Positions 8,901-18,240 of a stretch of DNA of 64,000 bases are shown piece by piece (within the stretch, counting starts at the first letter, position 1; each line of letters starts with the position of its first letter). Source of the DNA: Segnochrobactrum spirostomi (GTDB taxonomy: Bacteria; Pseudomonadota; Alphaproteobacteria; Rhizobiales; Segnochrobactraceae); contig NZ_VWNA01000002.1 in NCBI RefSeq assembly GCF_009600605.1, positions 124,001 to 188,000 of the forward strand, read 5' to 3'. The position numbers were made by a program, and so were the translations under genes. The notes beneath the pieces are model-generated. The model saw only the letters and a program-made list of their open reading frames with translations. It ran no database searches and was not told the DNA's origin.

Positions 8901-9010
8901 GGTCGGTCTCTCTCCCAGGGTTTCCGTTATGATGCCGTTCGATCGGCGGTGCTTTCTGCGGCGGCGCGGAAACGCGTCTTGCCCCCCGCAGAGAGTCTCG
9001 GGGCGTCGGC

Positions 9011-10069
9011 TCAGCCTCGCTTGAGGCGGGGGCCGTACTGGATGCTGTTCAGAAGGACCGCGAGCACGATCACGGCTCCGGTGAAGACGGTCTGCCAATA
9101 GGCGGAGACGCCGATGATCACGAGGCCGTCGGCGAGGAAGCCGATCACGAAGGCGCCGAGCATGGTGCCGCGCACCGTGCCGCGGCCGCCGCTCAGCGCG
9201 GCCCCGCCGATGACCACGGCGGCGATGGCGGTCAGCTCGTAGGTGGTGCCGGCGGTCGGTCCGGCGGAGGTGAGCTGCGAGGAGAGGACGAGGCCGGCGA
9301 TCGCCGCCATGATGCCGGACAGGGTGTAGACCGTGACCTGCACGAACTTCACCGGCACGCCGGAGAGATCGGCCGCCCGGGCGTTGCCGCCGGAGGCGTA
9401 GAGCCAGCGGCCGAAGGCGGTGCGGGCGAGCACCAGGCCGAAGATCAGAGCAAGCACGAACAGCACGATGACGCTGATCGGGACACCCGCGAGGCGGTTG
9501 AAGCCGAGCCAGTCGAAGCCGACATTGCCGAGCTCCGGCTTGCCGCCGAGATTGTTGTAGGTGAGCCCGTTCGTCATCAGGAGCGCGATGCCGCGGGCGA
9601 CATAGAGCGTGCCGAGGGTCGCGACGAAGGCGGGCACGCGGAAATAGGCGATCAGCACGCCGTTGACGGCGCCCACCAGCCCGCCGCAGACGCAGGTGAT
9701 GATGACGACCGCCCACACCGGGGTATAGAGGATCACCCCGAGCGGCGCGATCGCGACGCCCTGCATCAGGAAGCCGGCGACGCAGCCGGCGAGGCCGAGC
9801 ACCGAGCCGACCGAGAGATCGATGCCGCCGGTCAGGATCACCATCAGCATTCCGATCGCCAGAATGCCGTAGATCGCGACGTGCGACGCCATGATCAGGA
9901 AGTTGCTCGTCGTCGCATAATGCGGCGACAGGAACGAGAACGCGACGACGATCGCGATGAGAGCGATGAAGGCACGCCCTTCCAAGAGGAGCTGGCGCAG
10001 ATCGAAGCTCCGCTTCGACGGCGCAGCGGCCATCTTCTTCGGTTGGGCGGTGGAATGCGACATCGTCAT
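9011..10069 (-). CDS. eryF: Erythritol/polyol ABC transporter permease
   Basis: This 352-residue polytopic protein of the RbsC family has the diagnostic GGIDLSVGSVLGLAG near residue 82 and AVVIGGAALSGGRGT near the C-terminus. The ATG at 10069 is preceded closely by AGGA; a second in-frame ATG at 10063 is the alternative. It lies 20 bases after the ATPase gene and 110 bases before the binding-protein gene, in the transporter unit divergent from eryABCD. The only permease gene of this operon, it presumably forms a homodimer. Confidence 0.88.
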   Translation of the reverse strand: MTMSHSTAQPKKMAAAPSKRSFDLRQLLLEGRAFIALIAIVVAFSFLSPHYATTSNFLIMASHVAIYGILAIGMLMVILTGGIDLSVGSVLGLAGCVAGFLMQGVAIAPLGVILYTPVWAVVIITCVCGGLVGAVNGVLIAYFRVPAFVATLGTLYVARGIALLMTNGLTYNNLGGKPELGNVGFDWLGFNRLAGVPISVIVLFVLALIFGLVLARTAFGRWLYASGGNARAADLSGVPVKFVQVTVYTLSGIMAAIAGLVLSSQLTSAGPTAGTTYELTAIAAVVIGGAALSGGRGTVRGTMLGAFVIGFLADGLVIIGVSAYWQTVFTGAVIVLAVLLNSIQYGPRLKRG

Positions 10070-10089
10070 CGGTCCTATCCAGCGATCGA

Positions 10090-11628
10090 TCAGGCGACCA
10101 TGGCCTCGCCGGAGGCGGCCATGATTCTTTCCTTGGAGACGTCGGAGCCGAACTCGGCGGAGATCCGGCCGCGGTGCATCACGACGATGCGGTGGGCAAT
10201 CGACAGGCACTCGCCGACTTCGGAGGTGGTGTAGACGACCGCGAGCCCCTGCCGGGCGCGGGCCGCGAGCAGGCGGAACACCTCGCCCTTGGCGCCGACG
10301 TCGATGCCGCGGCTCGGCTCGTCGAGCAGCAGCACCTTCGGGTTGGTCGCCAGCATCTTGCCGATCACGACCTTCTGCTGGTTGCCGCCGGACAAGGAGC
10401 CGATCGCGGCGCCGCCGCCGTCGGTCTTCACCGTCACCTTGCGGATGGCGTCCTCGACGATCGACTGCTCGGAGCGGCGCGAGGTGAAGAGGCCCTTGGT
10501 GAAGGCGCGGATGCTCGCGAGCGACAGGTTCTGGCCGACGCTCATGGTCTGCACGAGACCGTCGCGCTGCCGGTCCTCCGGCACCAAGGCGAGGCCGCGG
10601 GCGATGCGCTCGGCGATCGAGAGGCCCGAAATGTCCGCCCCGTCGAGCAGCACGCGGCCGCCTGCCGGCGCGATGCGGCCGGCGAGGCACTCGAGCAGTT
10701 CGGTGCGGCCGGCCCCCATCAGGCCGTAGATGCAGACGATCTCGCCCGCCCGCACATCGAGCGACAGGCGATCGACGAGGAGGAAGCCCGCGGTGCCGTC
10801 GGCGACGCTGACCTGCTCGACCTGGAGCACCGGCGGGCCGAACTCGTAGCCCGTCGGCGGGGTTCCGAGGTCGAAATTGTCGCCCACCATGTTGCGGACG
10901 ATCCACTCGAGGTCGATCGCGGCGCGCGGCGCATAGGCCGTCATGGCGCCGTCGCGCAGCACCACGGCGTGATCGGTGATCTGCAGCGCCTCTTCGAGGT
11001 GGTGCGAGATGTAGACGATCGAGACCCCGCGCGCGGTCAGGTCGCGGATCACCTTGAACAGCACCTCGACCTCGGAGGCGCTGAGCGCCGAGGTCGGCTC
11101 GTCCATGATGAGGATGCGGCTGTTGACCGAGAGCGCCCGGGCGATCTCGACGATCTGCTGCTGGCCGAGACGGAGATCCTCGACCGGGGTGAGCGGATCG
11201 ATCTCTTCCTCGAGCTCGGCCATGAGGGCGCGGGTCTGCCGCTCCTCCTCGGCGAAATCGACGCCGGTGGCTGTACGGATCTCGCGGCCCATGAAGATGT
11301 TGTCGCGCACCGAGAGATTGGGCGCGAGGCTGAGCTCCTGATGGATGATGGAGATGCCGTGCTCGCGCGCCTCGGTCGAGGAGGCGAAGCTGACCGGGCG
11401 GCCGTCCAGGATGATGGCCCCGGAGGTCGGCTGCACCACCCCGGAGAGGATCTTCATCAGCGTCGACTTGCCGGCGCCGTTCTCCCCGAACAGCGTGGTG
11501 ACCTGGCCGCGGTGGATGTCGAAGTTGACGCCCTTCAGCGCGCGGATGCTGCCGTAGGACTTGGCGATGTCGCGGGCTGCGAGCACGACCTCGCCGACGG
11601 CTGCGCTGGGTTCGGTGCCGGTGCTCAT
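10090..11628 (-). CDS. eryE: Erythritol/polyol ABC transporter double ATP-binding protein
   Basis: This 512-residue protein has two ATPase domains. Domain 1: Walker A GENGAGKST, signature-like LRLGQQQIVEIARAL, Walker B ILIMDEPTSAL. Domain 2: degenerate Walker A GLMGAGRTE, intact signature LSGGNQQKVVIGK and Walker B LLLDEPSRGIDVGA. This is the standard RbsA arrangement. Its ATG at 11628 overlaps the stop codon of the DUF2291 gene (ATGA). It powers uptake through the adjacent permease and binding protein. Confidence 0.9.
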   Translation of the reverse strand: MSTGTEPSAAVGEVVLAARDIAKSYGSIRALKGVNFDIHRGQVTTLFGENGAGKSTLMKILSGVVQPTSGAIILDGRPVSFASSTEAREHGISIIHQELSLAPNLSVRDNIFMGREIRTATGVDFAEEERQTRALMAELEEEIDPLTPVEDLRLGQQQIVEIARALSVNSRILIMDEPTSALSASEVEVLFKVIRDLTARGVSIVYISHHLEEALQITDHAVVLRDGAMTAYAPRAAIDLEWIVRNMVGDNFDLGTPPTGYEFGPPVLQVEQVSVADGTAGFLLVDRLSLDVRAGEIVCIYGLMGAGRTELLECLAGRIAPAGGRVLLDGADISGLSIAERIARGLALVPEDRQRDGLVQTMSVGQNLSLASIRAFTKGLFTSRRSEQSIVEDAIRKVTVKTDGGGAAIGSLSGGNQQKVVIGKMLATNPKVLLLDEPSRGIDVGAKGEVFRLLAARARQGLAVVYTTSEVGECLSIAHRIVVMHRGRISAEFGSDVSKERIMAASGEAMVA

Positions 11629-12284
11629 TGGACGTCCAGCTTCACCGGCGTGACGAGCCAGTTCTTCGGGTTGAGCAGGCGGAAGACGCCGACGACCTTG
11701 ATCGTCTTGCCCGACAGGTTCGCGGTGTCGACCGAGGCCAGAACCTGCTTCTTCATCTCCTTGTTGATCGCGGAGCCGGCGTTCTGGAACTCGATCTGGT
11801 TCTTGAACTGGCCGAACTGGATCTCGCCGGTGGCGTCGCGCAGTTCGGTGCCGTTGATGGCGGGCCCGGTCTGGACGCGGATACCGTCGCCGGCCGGCAT
11901 GCCCTCGACGCTCACCGTGTAGATGCCCGACTTGCCGGTGCCGACGGTTCCGGTGAAGCGGACGGAGAAGAGCGGGCCGGTGCCGGAGGCGACGCCGTAT
12001 TTCGCGGTGGCGGCGGCACTGTCGGCGGCAAGGGCCGTCGCGAGCGTCGCCGCGTCGACCGCCTTGGCTTCGACGGCGGCCTGGATCTTGGGGAAGGCGG
12101 TCGCCCCGTAGGCCTCGGGCGAGAAGCCGGCCTGCCGCTCGTCCTCCGCGGACCCGATGCGCACGACCTTCGTATCGAGGGCGATGGCGCCGACCACGAC
12201 CACGGCGATCGCGGCGATCGCTACGGTGCGGCGGGTTCGGCGGGAGCCGAAGGGCGATGCGGCGGGATTCGTGGCCAAGCTCAT
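11625..12284 (-). CDS. DUF2291 family membrane-anchored periplasmic protein
   Basis: This 219-residue protein has a single N-terminal transmembrane helix (VAIAAIAVVVVGAIALDTKVV) and a periplasmic domain matching the DUF2291 family, whose members lie with ribose-type ABC transporters. Visible family features are the ATAFPKIQ region and the C-terminal IKVVGVFRLLNPKNW. It is the first gene of the transporter unit and overlaps the ATPase start by four bases. Its function is not established; a periplasmic accessory role in polyol uptake is an inference from constant neighbourhood. The start at 12284 is chosen because the translation upstream is not family-like. Confidence 0.8.
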   Translation of the reverse strand: MSLATNPAASPFGSRRTRRTVAIAAIAVVVVGAIALDTKVVRIGSAEDERQAGFSPEAYGATAFPKIQAAVEAKAVDAATLATALAADSAAATAKYGVASGTGPLFSVRFTGTVGTGKSGIYTVSVEGMPAGDGIRVQTGPAINGTELRDATGEIQFGQFKNQIEFQNAGSAINKEMKKQVLASVDTANLSGKTIKVVGVFRLLNPKNWLVTPVKLDVQ

Positions 12285-12545
12285 GATGAATATCCCGGCT
12301 CGGGACGATGTCCCGAGTGCCTGTGCCTGATCCGGGAGGGCGCAGCCGTCCGAGCCGCCGGCGGCGGTTCTCGAGGCGCGGACGTGTCTCGCCGCGGTGA
12401 GCGGCACGGACTACATCCGGCGGCGGTGCGTATCCTCCCGTGAGCCGACGTGACCGCTTCGCGCAGCCCGCCGATCGCGATTTTCCGCGTGATATCAATC
12501 CTGAGAGGTGAGATATCGCGCTAGAGATATGTTATTTATCGCGAG

Positions 12546-12573
12546 ACTATGTGATCTTAACGTAGCCTGTCAA
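12546..12573 (-). promoter_or_regulatory. Promoter of the DUF2291-eryEFG unit with embedded operator
   Basis: On the minus strand TTGACA (12573-12568) is a perfect -35 box, followed after 16 bases by CATAGT (12551-12546), four of six matches to -10. The motif GTGATCTTAACG (plus-strand reading, 12551-12562) fills the spacer, an ideal repressor position. EryD of the SorC family is the obvious candidate regulator. Confidence 0.6.
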
Positions 12574-12935
12574 TCGGTGTTCGGCGTTTCCGGTGTTGGT
12601 TCGAAGAGCGGCTCTCCGCCTCGATCGCTCGCAGGTGTCATGCCGCAACGGCCTTCGAGCCCCGGGCCGGAAAACGCGCGTGGCTGCCGCACGCCGACCG
12701 AGTTCATCGTGTGACGGGGCCGAGCGGTGTGGATTTCTCCACAATTCCTCCCAGTTTCGGCCGGCCCTTCGTTCACGGGGCCGTTTTTCGCGCGGGACGT
12801 CCGCGACGCCCTTCCTTGCTCGCCGCTGTGGGTGCGGGCGCCGGTTGGGGCCGCAGATGCGGTCGAACTCGCATCGCGATGAAGAGAAGGCTATCTGAAA
12901 TTTTTTCCGCCGTCCGCAAAAAAAATCATTCACTG

Positions 12936-12954
12936 CGTGATCTTTATGATAAAT
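12936..12954 (+). promoter_or_regulatory. Candidate operator at the eryA promoter
   Basis: CGTGATCTTTATGATAAAT matches 15 of 19 positions of the element at 21346-21364 and shares GTGATCTTnA(T/C)G with the site at 12551-12562. It contains TATGAT, five of six matches to a -10 box, so binding would cover the eryA promoter. Confidence 0.55.
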
Positions 12955-13078
12955 CGATCGCATGCTATCTGAGGGCGTCGTCAGCGGCTCGATATCGCCG
13001 GCCGCCTCGAAGACGCCGACGACCAAAGACGACGCCGCCGGGCCGTGAGCCCGAGACGGGCGCGACGGGAGGACTGCG

Positions 13079-14695
13079 ATGGTTGCTGCGACGGACCCCG
13101 GCTCTCGATCGGGGCGCGGACCGCATTCGGGACAGACGATGCGAGCGGGTGCTGATCTCCTGATCGGAATCGATTCGGGAACCTCGGTCATCAAGGCCGT
13201 CGCGTTCGAACTCGGCGGCCGTCAGATCGCGTCAGCCTCGGTTCCGAACGCCTACGCCATGGGGGCGGACGGTTCGGCCGTGCAGCCGCTCGACCGCACA
13301 TGGGATGATTGCGCTGCGGCGATCCGCGGCCTCGCCGAGAAGATCGAAGGCCTCGCCGCCCGCACCGCCGCGATCGCGGTGACGGCGCAGGGCGACGGCA
13401 CGTGGCTCGTCGGCGCCGGCGACCGTCCGGTGTCGGAGGCCTGGCTGTGGCTCGACGCCCGCGCGGCGCCGACCGTTGAGCGGCTCGCGGCGGGTCCGCT
13501 CAACCGTGCCCGGTTCGAGGCGACCGGTACGGGCCTCAACACCTGCCAGCAGGGCTCCCAGCTCGCCCACATGGATCGCACCGCGCCGCACCTGCTCGAT
13601 ACGGCCGAGGTGGCGCTGCATTGCAAGGATTGGCTCTATCTGAAGCTGACCGGCGTGCGGGCGACCGACCCCTCCGAGGCGAGCTTCACCTTCGGCAACT
13701 TCCGCAGCCGGGCCTATGACGACACGGCGATCGAGGCCCTCGGCCTCTCGTCGCGCCGCGGCCTGCTGCCCGAGATCATCGACGGCACCGAGATCACCCA
13801 TCCGCTGACGGCCGAGGCCGCGCGGCAGACCGGCCTGCTCGCCGGCACGCCGGTCTCGCTCGGCTATGTCGACATGGCGATGACGGCGCTCGGCGCCGGG
13901 GTCCACACCGGCGAGCCGGCGGCCTGTTCGGTGATCGGCTCCACGGGCGTTCACCTCAAGGCGTGCCGGTTCGAGGACGTCTTCCTCAACGCCGAGGGCA
14001 CGGGCTACGTGATCGCCCTGCCGGTCCCCGGGGTCGTGACCCAGGTCCAGACCAACATGGCGGCGACCCTCAACATCGACTGGGTGCTGAAGATCGCGAG
14101 CGACATCCTCTCGACGGCCGACGCGCCGGTGCGGCCGTCGGACCTCGTGCCGCGCATCGAGGGGTGGCTCGCCGAGAGCCGGCCGGGGGCGCTTCTCTAT
14201 CACCCCTACATTTCCGAGGCCGGCGAGCGCGGGCCCTTCGTCAACGCCAAGGCGCGGGCGGACTTCATCGGGCTCTCCACCGCGCACCGCTATGCCGATC
14301 TCGTCCGGGCCGTGATCGAAGGGCTCGGGATGGCGATGCGCGATTGCTATTCGGCGATGGGCGATCTGCCGACGGAGCTCAGGCTCACCGGCGGCGCGGC
14401 GCGGTCGAAGGCGCTGCGCGGCATCCTGTCGGCCGCCGTCGGCGCGTCGGTCCGCGTGTCGAGCCGCGAGGAAGCCGGTGCGGCCGGCGCGGCGATGATG
14501 GCCGCGGTCGCCGTCGGCGCCTATCCCTCGATGGAAGCCTGCATCGCCGAATGGGTGACGCCGCTGCTCGGGGCCACGGAAGCGCCCGATCGCGGCCTCG
14601 CCGATGCCTACCAGCGGCTTTTCCCGGTTTACGCGACCGCTCGGCGCGCCCTCGTCCCCGTGTGGGGCGAGCTCGGCGCCCTGCGCGGCCTCTGA
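13079..14695 (+). CDS. eryA: Erythritol kinase
   Basis: This 538-residue FGGY-family kinase phosphorylates erythritol to erythritol 4-phosphate (L-numbering), the first step of the rhizobial/Brucella pathway. The N-terminal ATPase motif is LIGIDSGTSVIKAVAFE (about residues 28-44), and the C-terminal FGGY domain has LRLTGGAARSKALRGIL and EAGAAGAAMMAAVAVG. The ATG at 13079 has GGGAGG six bases upstream; an in-frame ATG at 13139 would start nearer the conserved region. The assignment rests on family plus the exact eryABCD order; FGGY kinases alone are ambiguous in substrate. Confidence 0.92.
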   Translation: MVAATDPGSRSGRGPHSGQTMRAGADLLIGIDSGTSVIKAVAFELGGRQIASASVPNAYAMGADGSAVQPLDRTWDDCAAAIRGLAEKIEGLAARTAAIAVTAQGDGTWLVGAGDRPVSEAWLWLDARAAPTVERLAAGPLNRARFEATGTGLNTCQQGSQLAHMDRTAPHLLDTAEVALHCKDWLYLKLTGVRATDPSEASFTFGNFRSRAYDDTAIEALGLSSRRGLLPEIIDGTEITHPLTAEAARQTGLLAGTPVSLGYVDMAMTALGAGVHTGEPAACSVIGSTGVHLKACRFEDVFLNAEGTGYVIALPVPGVVTQVQTNMAATLNIDWVLKIASDILSTADAPVRPSDLVPRIEGWLAESRPGALLYHPYISEAGERGPFVNAKARADFIGLSTAHRYADLVRAVIEGLGMAMRDCYSAMGDLPTELRLTGGAARSKALRGILSAAVGASVRVSSREEAGAAGAAMMAAVAVGAYPSMEACIAEWVTPLLGATEAPDRGLADAYQRLFPVYATARRALVPVWGELGALRGL

Positions 14696-14748
14696 TTGAT
14701 ACCGGCGCGTCCTGCAAGGGGCGCCGGATGGTTGCGAAGGAGCAGGCG

Positions 14749-16263
14749 ATGACCACCGAAGCGCGCGCGATCGATCTCTTCGTGATCGGCGGCGGCATCA
14801 ACGGCGCGGGCATTGCGAGGGACGCGGCGGGCCGCGGCCTCTCGGTGGTTCTGTGCGAGAAGGACGATCTCGCGCAGGGCACCTCGTCGCGCTCCGGCAA
14901 GCTCGTCCACGGCGGCCTGCGTTATCTCGAATATTACGAGTTCCGTCTGGTGCGCGAGGCACTCATCGAGCGCGAGGTGCTGCTCAACGCGGCGAGCCAC
15001 ATCATCTGGCCGATGCGCTTCGTCCTGCCGCACAGCCCGAACGATCGGCCGGCCTGGCTCGTCCGCCTCGGCCTCTTCCTCTACGACCACCTCGGCGGTC
15101 GCAAGAAATTGCCGGGCACCCGCGCCCTGAACCTTCTGCGCGATCCCGAGGGAGCGCCGATCCTCGACCAATATCCCCGCGGCTTCGAATATTCCGATTG
15201 CTGGGTCGACGACGCCAGGCTGGTGGTGCTGAACGCCCTCGATGCGGCCGAGAAGGGCGCGGAGGTACTGACCCGCACCGCCTGCATCAGCGCCCGGCGC
15301 GACGGCGGGCAATGGACGGTGCAGACCCGCGACGGCCGCACCGGCGAGATCCGCACCTTCCGGGCGCGGGCGGTGGTGAATGCCGGCGGGCCGTGGGTCA
15401 ACGACATCGTCGGCCGCGTCGCCGGCTCGAACTCGAGCCGCAACGTGCGCCTCGTCAAGGGCAGCCACATCATCGTTCCGAAGTTCTGGGAGGGCCAGCA
15501 GGCCTATCTCGTTCAGAACCACGACAAGCGCGTCATCTTCATCAACCCCTACGAGGGCGACAAGGCGCTGATCGGCACGACCGACATCCCCTATGACGGC
15601 GCGCCGGAGAAGGTCGCCGCCGACGAACGGGAGATCGATTATCTGATCGCCGCCGTGAACCGCTACTTCAAGGAGAAGCTGCGGCGCAGCGACGTCATCC
15701 GCGCCTTCTCCGGCGTGCGGCCGCTGTTCGACGACGGCAAGGGCAACCCGTCCGCCGTCACCCGCGACTACGTGTTCGATCTCGACGAGACCGGCGGCGC
15801 ACCGCTCCTCAATGTCTTCGGCGGCAAGATCACGACGTTCCGCAAGCTGTCGGAGCATGCGTTGCAGCGCCTCGGCAAGACGTTTCCGAAGATGGGCGGC
15901 GACTGGACGGCGGGCGCCGTGCTGCCCGGGGGCGAGATCCCGGGCGCCGACTTCCCGGCCTTCGTGGAGACCCTGCGCGCCGCCTATCCGTGGATGCCGC
16001 GCGCGCTCGTCCTGCATTATGGCCGGCTCTACGGCGCGCGCACGCCGGCGATCGTGGGAGCCGCCGACGGTTTCGCCGGGCTCGGCCGCCATTTCGGCGC
16101 GCATCTCTACGAGGCGGAGGTCCGCTATCTCGTCGCCCGTGAATGGGCGCAGACGGCGGAAGATGTCCTCGACCGCCGCACCAAGCACGGCCTGCACCTC
16201 ACCGAGGCGCAGAGGGCCGCGTTCACCGCCTGGTTCGACGCGGAACTCGCGCTCGCCGCCTGA
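14749..16263 (+). CDS. eryB: Erythritol phosphate dehydrogenase (GlpD-type flavoprotein)
   Basis: This 504-residue FAD-dependent oxidoreductase of the glycerol-3-phosphate dehydrogenase family oxidises L-erythritol 4-phosphate to L-3-tetrulose 4-phosphate. The FAD site IGGGINGAGIARDAAGRG is at residues 13-30, followed by GTSSRSGKLVHGGLRYLEYYEF, typical of GlpD. AAGGAG at 14737-14742, six bases ahead of the ATG at 14749, supports that start; an ATG at 14728 with AAGGGG upstream is possible. It sits between eryA and eryC, 53 bases from eryA. Confidence 0.92.
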   Translation: MTTEARAIDLFVIGGGINGAGIARDAAGRGLSVVLCEKDDLAQGTSSRSGKLVHGGLRYLEYYEFRLVREALIEREVLLNAASHIIWPMRFVLPHSPNDRPAWLVRLGLFLYDHLGGRKKLPGTRALNLLRDPEGAPILDQYPRGFEYSDCWVDDARLVVLNALDAAEKGAEVLTRTACISARRDGGQWTVQTRDGRTGEIRTFRARAVVNAGGPWVNDIVGRVAGSNSSRNVRLVKGSHIIVPKFWEGQQAYLVQNHDKRVIFINPYEGDKALIGTTDIPYDGAPEKVAADEREIDYLIAAVNRYFKEKLRRSDVIRAFSGVRPLFDDGKGNPSAVTRDYVFDLDETGGAPLLNVFGGKITTFRKLSEHALQRLGKTFPKMGGDWTAGAVLPGGEIPGADFPAFVETLRAAYPWMPRALVLHYGRLYGARTPAIVGAADGFAGLGRHFGAHLYEAEVRYLVAREWAQTAEDVLDRRTKHGLHLTEAQRAAFTAWFDAELALAA

Positions 16264-16295
16264 CACCCTCTCGCCCGCTTGCCCCCAGGACGACG

Positions 16296-17227
16296 ATGCC
16301 GCTGACGCTGTCCCTCAACACCAATCCGCTGGTCAATCGCTTCGCCGATCCGGACGACTTGATCGAGACGGTGGCGCGCGACCTCAGGATCCGCGACCTT
16401 CAGCTCACCCACGAGTTCATCAATCCGAGCTGGCCCGCTCCGGTGATCCGCCGCCTGACCCGGCAGATGGGCGCCGTGCTCGCCCGCACCGGGGTGCGCG
16501 TGACGAGCGGCATGACGGGGCCCTACGGCCGGCTCAACCATTTCGGCCATCCCGACCGCGAGGTCCGGCGCTATTATGTCGATTGGTTCAAGACCTTTGC
16601 GGACATCGTCGGGGATCTCGGCGGCGTTTCGGTCGGCACCCAGTTCGCGATCTTCACCTACCGCGATTATGACGATCCGGCCCGCCGCGAGGCGCTGATC
16701 GAGACGGCGATCGCCTGCTGGGCCGAGGTTGCCGAGCATGCCAAGGCGGCCGGCCTGAAATATGTGTTCTGGGAGCCGATGAGCATCGGCCGCGAGTTCG
16801 GCGAGACGATCGAGGCCTGCCTCGCCTTGCAGAACCGCCTGACCGCCGCCGGGCTCGCGGTGCCGATGTGGATGATGGCCGACATCGACCACGGCGACGT
16901 CACCTCGGCGAACCCGGACGATTACGACCCCTACGCGTGGGCGCGCGCCGTGCCGCCCGTCTCGCCGATCATCCACATCAAGCAGAGCCTGATGGACAAG
17001 GGCGGTCATCGTCCGTTCACGGCGGAGTTCAACGCGAAGGGCCGCATTCAGCCGGCGCCGCTCCTCGAAGCGTTCGCGGCCGGCGGTGCGGTCGACAACG
17101 AAATCTGCCTCGAACTCAGCTTCAAGGAGCGCGAGCCGAACGATCGTCAGGTGATCCCGCAGATCGCCGAGAGTATCGCCTTCTGGGCCCCCATATCGAG
17201 ACCGGCGTCGCCGATCTCTCGATCTGA
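16296..17227 (+). CDS. eryC: Tetrulose-4-phosphate racemase, C-terminus frameshifted as sequenced
   Basis: This TIM-barrel protein of the xylose isomerase superfamily converts L-3-tetrulose 4-phosphate to the D form. Barrel residues typical of the fold are visible (FWEPMSIGREFGETIEACLAL; MMADIDHGD; IIHIKQS; EICLELSFKE). As sequenced, the frame does not stop at the expected end. After IAESIAFWAP it shifts through a C5 run at 17188-17192 and continues to 17981, overlapping most of eryD. One extra C restores HIETGVADLSI and a stop at 17225-17227, giving about 310 residues, the family size. Either a homopolymer sequencing error or a real frameshift mutation would explain this. Confidence 0.85.
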
Positions 17228-17262
17228 GGGGGCGCGCACCGAGGGCGGAGGCCGCGAGCAGG

Positions 17263-18213
17263 ATGACCCGAAAGCCGATCAACACGTCGCCGGAAGACTC
17301 GCTCGCGATCCGCGCGGCGTGGCTCCACTATGCCGGCGGCCTGACCCAGGCCGAGGTCGCCCGTCGGCTCGGGCTGCCGTCGGTGAAGACGCATCGCCTC
17401 ATCGCCCGCGCCGTCGCGGACGGTGCCGTGAAGGTCACGATCGACGGCGACATCGTCGAGTGCGTGAACCTCGAGGTTGCCCTGTGCGATCGCTACGGCC
17501 TCGATTTCTGCGAGGTCGCACCGGACCTCGGCGAGGAGGGGCTGCCTTTGCGGGGCCTCGGGATCGCCGGCGCGAGCTATATCAAACGCGAGATCGAACA
17601 TGGCGGCCACCGGGTCGTCGGCCTCGGCCATGGCCGCACGCTCGCGGCCGCCGTGCATCAGCTTCAGCGCACAGCGGCGTCCGGCATCCGCTTCGTCTCG
17701 CTGCTCGGCGGCGTGACGCGCAATTATTCGGCCAATCCCCACGATGTGATGCACAGCATCGCCGAGAAGACGGGCGCGCAGGCCTTCATCATCCCCGTCC
17801 CCGTCGTCGCCAACACCGCGGAAGATCGCAAGGTGTTGCTCGACCAACGCGGCGTTCGCGACGTTTACGAGATGTGCTGCAAGGCCGAGCTGAAGATCGT
17901 CGGCATCGGCACGGTCGGGCCCGACGCGCAGCTCGTCTCCTCCGGCATGATCGAGCCCGCCGAAATCGGCGCGGTCGCTGAGGCGGGCGGGATCGGCGAA
18001 GTGCTCTGCCACTTCTTCGATGCCGACGGGCGGGTCGTCGAGACCGCCCTGACCGCGCGCACCACGGCGGCGCCGGTCGAGGGGCCGGACGGGGCGCGCA
18101 TCGTCGCCATCGCCGGCGGCAAGAGCAAGGTTCCCGCGATCCGCGCGGTTCTGAAGAGCGGCCGGCTGGCCGGATTGATCACCGATGAAGCGACCGCGAA
18201 GGCGCTGCTCTGA
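17263..18213 (+). CDS. eryD: SorC/DeoR-type erythritol operon regulator
   Basis: This 316-residue regulator has an N-terminal helix-turn-helix (LTQAEVARRLGLPSVKTHRLIARA, about residues 27-50) and a C-terminal SorC sugar-phosphate binding domain (VVGLGHGRTLAAAVHQL; SLLGGVTRN; GIGTVGPDAQLVSSGM). EryD represses the erythritol genes in Brucella and rhizobia until an erythritol intermediate is present. It is the fourth gene of eryABCD and probably acts at the GTGATCTT motifs described separately. It lies inside the frameshifted extension of eryC, but its own frame is intact. Confidence 0.92.
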   Translation: MTRKPINTSPEDSLAIRAAWLHYAGGLTQAEVARRLGLPSVKTHRLIARAVADGAVKVTIDGDIVECVNLEVALCDRYGLDFCEVAPDLGEEGLPLRGLGIAGASYIKREIEHGGHRVVGLGHGRTLAAAVHQLQRTAASGIRFVSLLGGVTRNYSANPHDVMHSIAEKTGAQAFIIPVPVVANTAEDRKVLLDQRGVRDVYEMCCKAELKIVGIGTVGPDAQLVSSGMIEPAEIGAVAEAGGIGEVLCHFFDADGRVVETALTARTTAAPVEGPDGARIVAIAGGKSKVPAIRAVLKSGRLAGLITDEATAKALL

Positions 18214-18240
18214 GTTGAGAGAGCGAAGCAGGCATCAGGC

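Larger units (their letters stand above)
12285..13078. promoter_or_regulatory. Divergent control region between eryEFG and eryABCD
   Basis: This 794-base gap contains no convincing gene. It is richer in A+T around 12490-12560 and 12890-12970, where the promoters are placed. It carries a well-formed minus-strand promoter (12546-12573), a repeated motif at 12551-12562 and 12936-12954, and a further related half-like element CGTGATATC at 12488-12496. It also has an 11-base palindrome TTTATGATAAA at 12943-12953. The long leader between 12960 and 13078 has no obvious riboswitch structure. Confidence 0.6.

Noticed and set aside
12508-12960. Small open frames in the eryE-eryA divergent region
   Set aside because: They are short, lack ribosome binding sites, overlap each other on both strands, and the region shows promoter-like composition.
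17263-17981. Extension of EryC to about 561 residues as a genuine fusion protein
   Set aside because: The added residues are Arg-rich and overlap eryD in another frame; one base restores a normal end.
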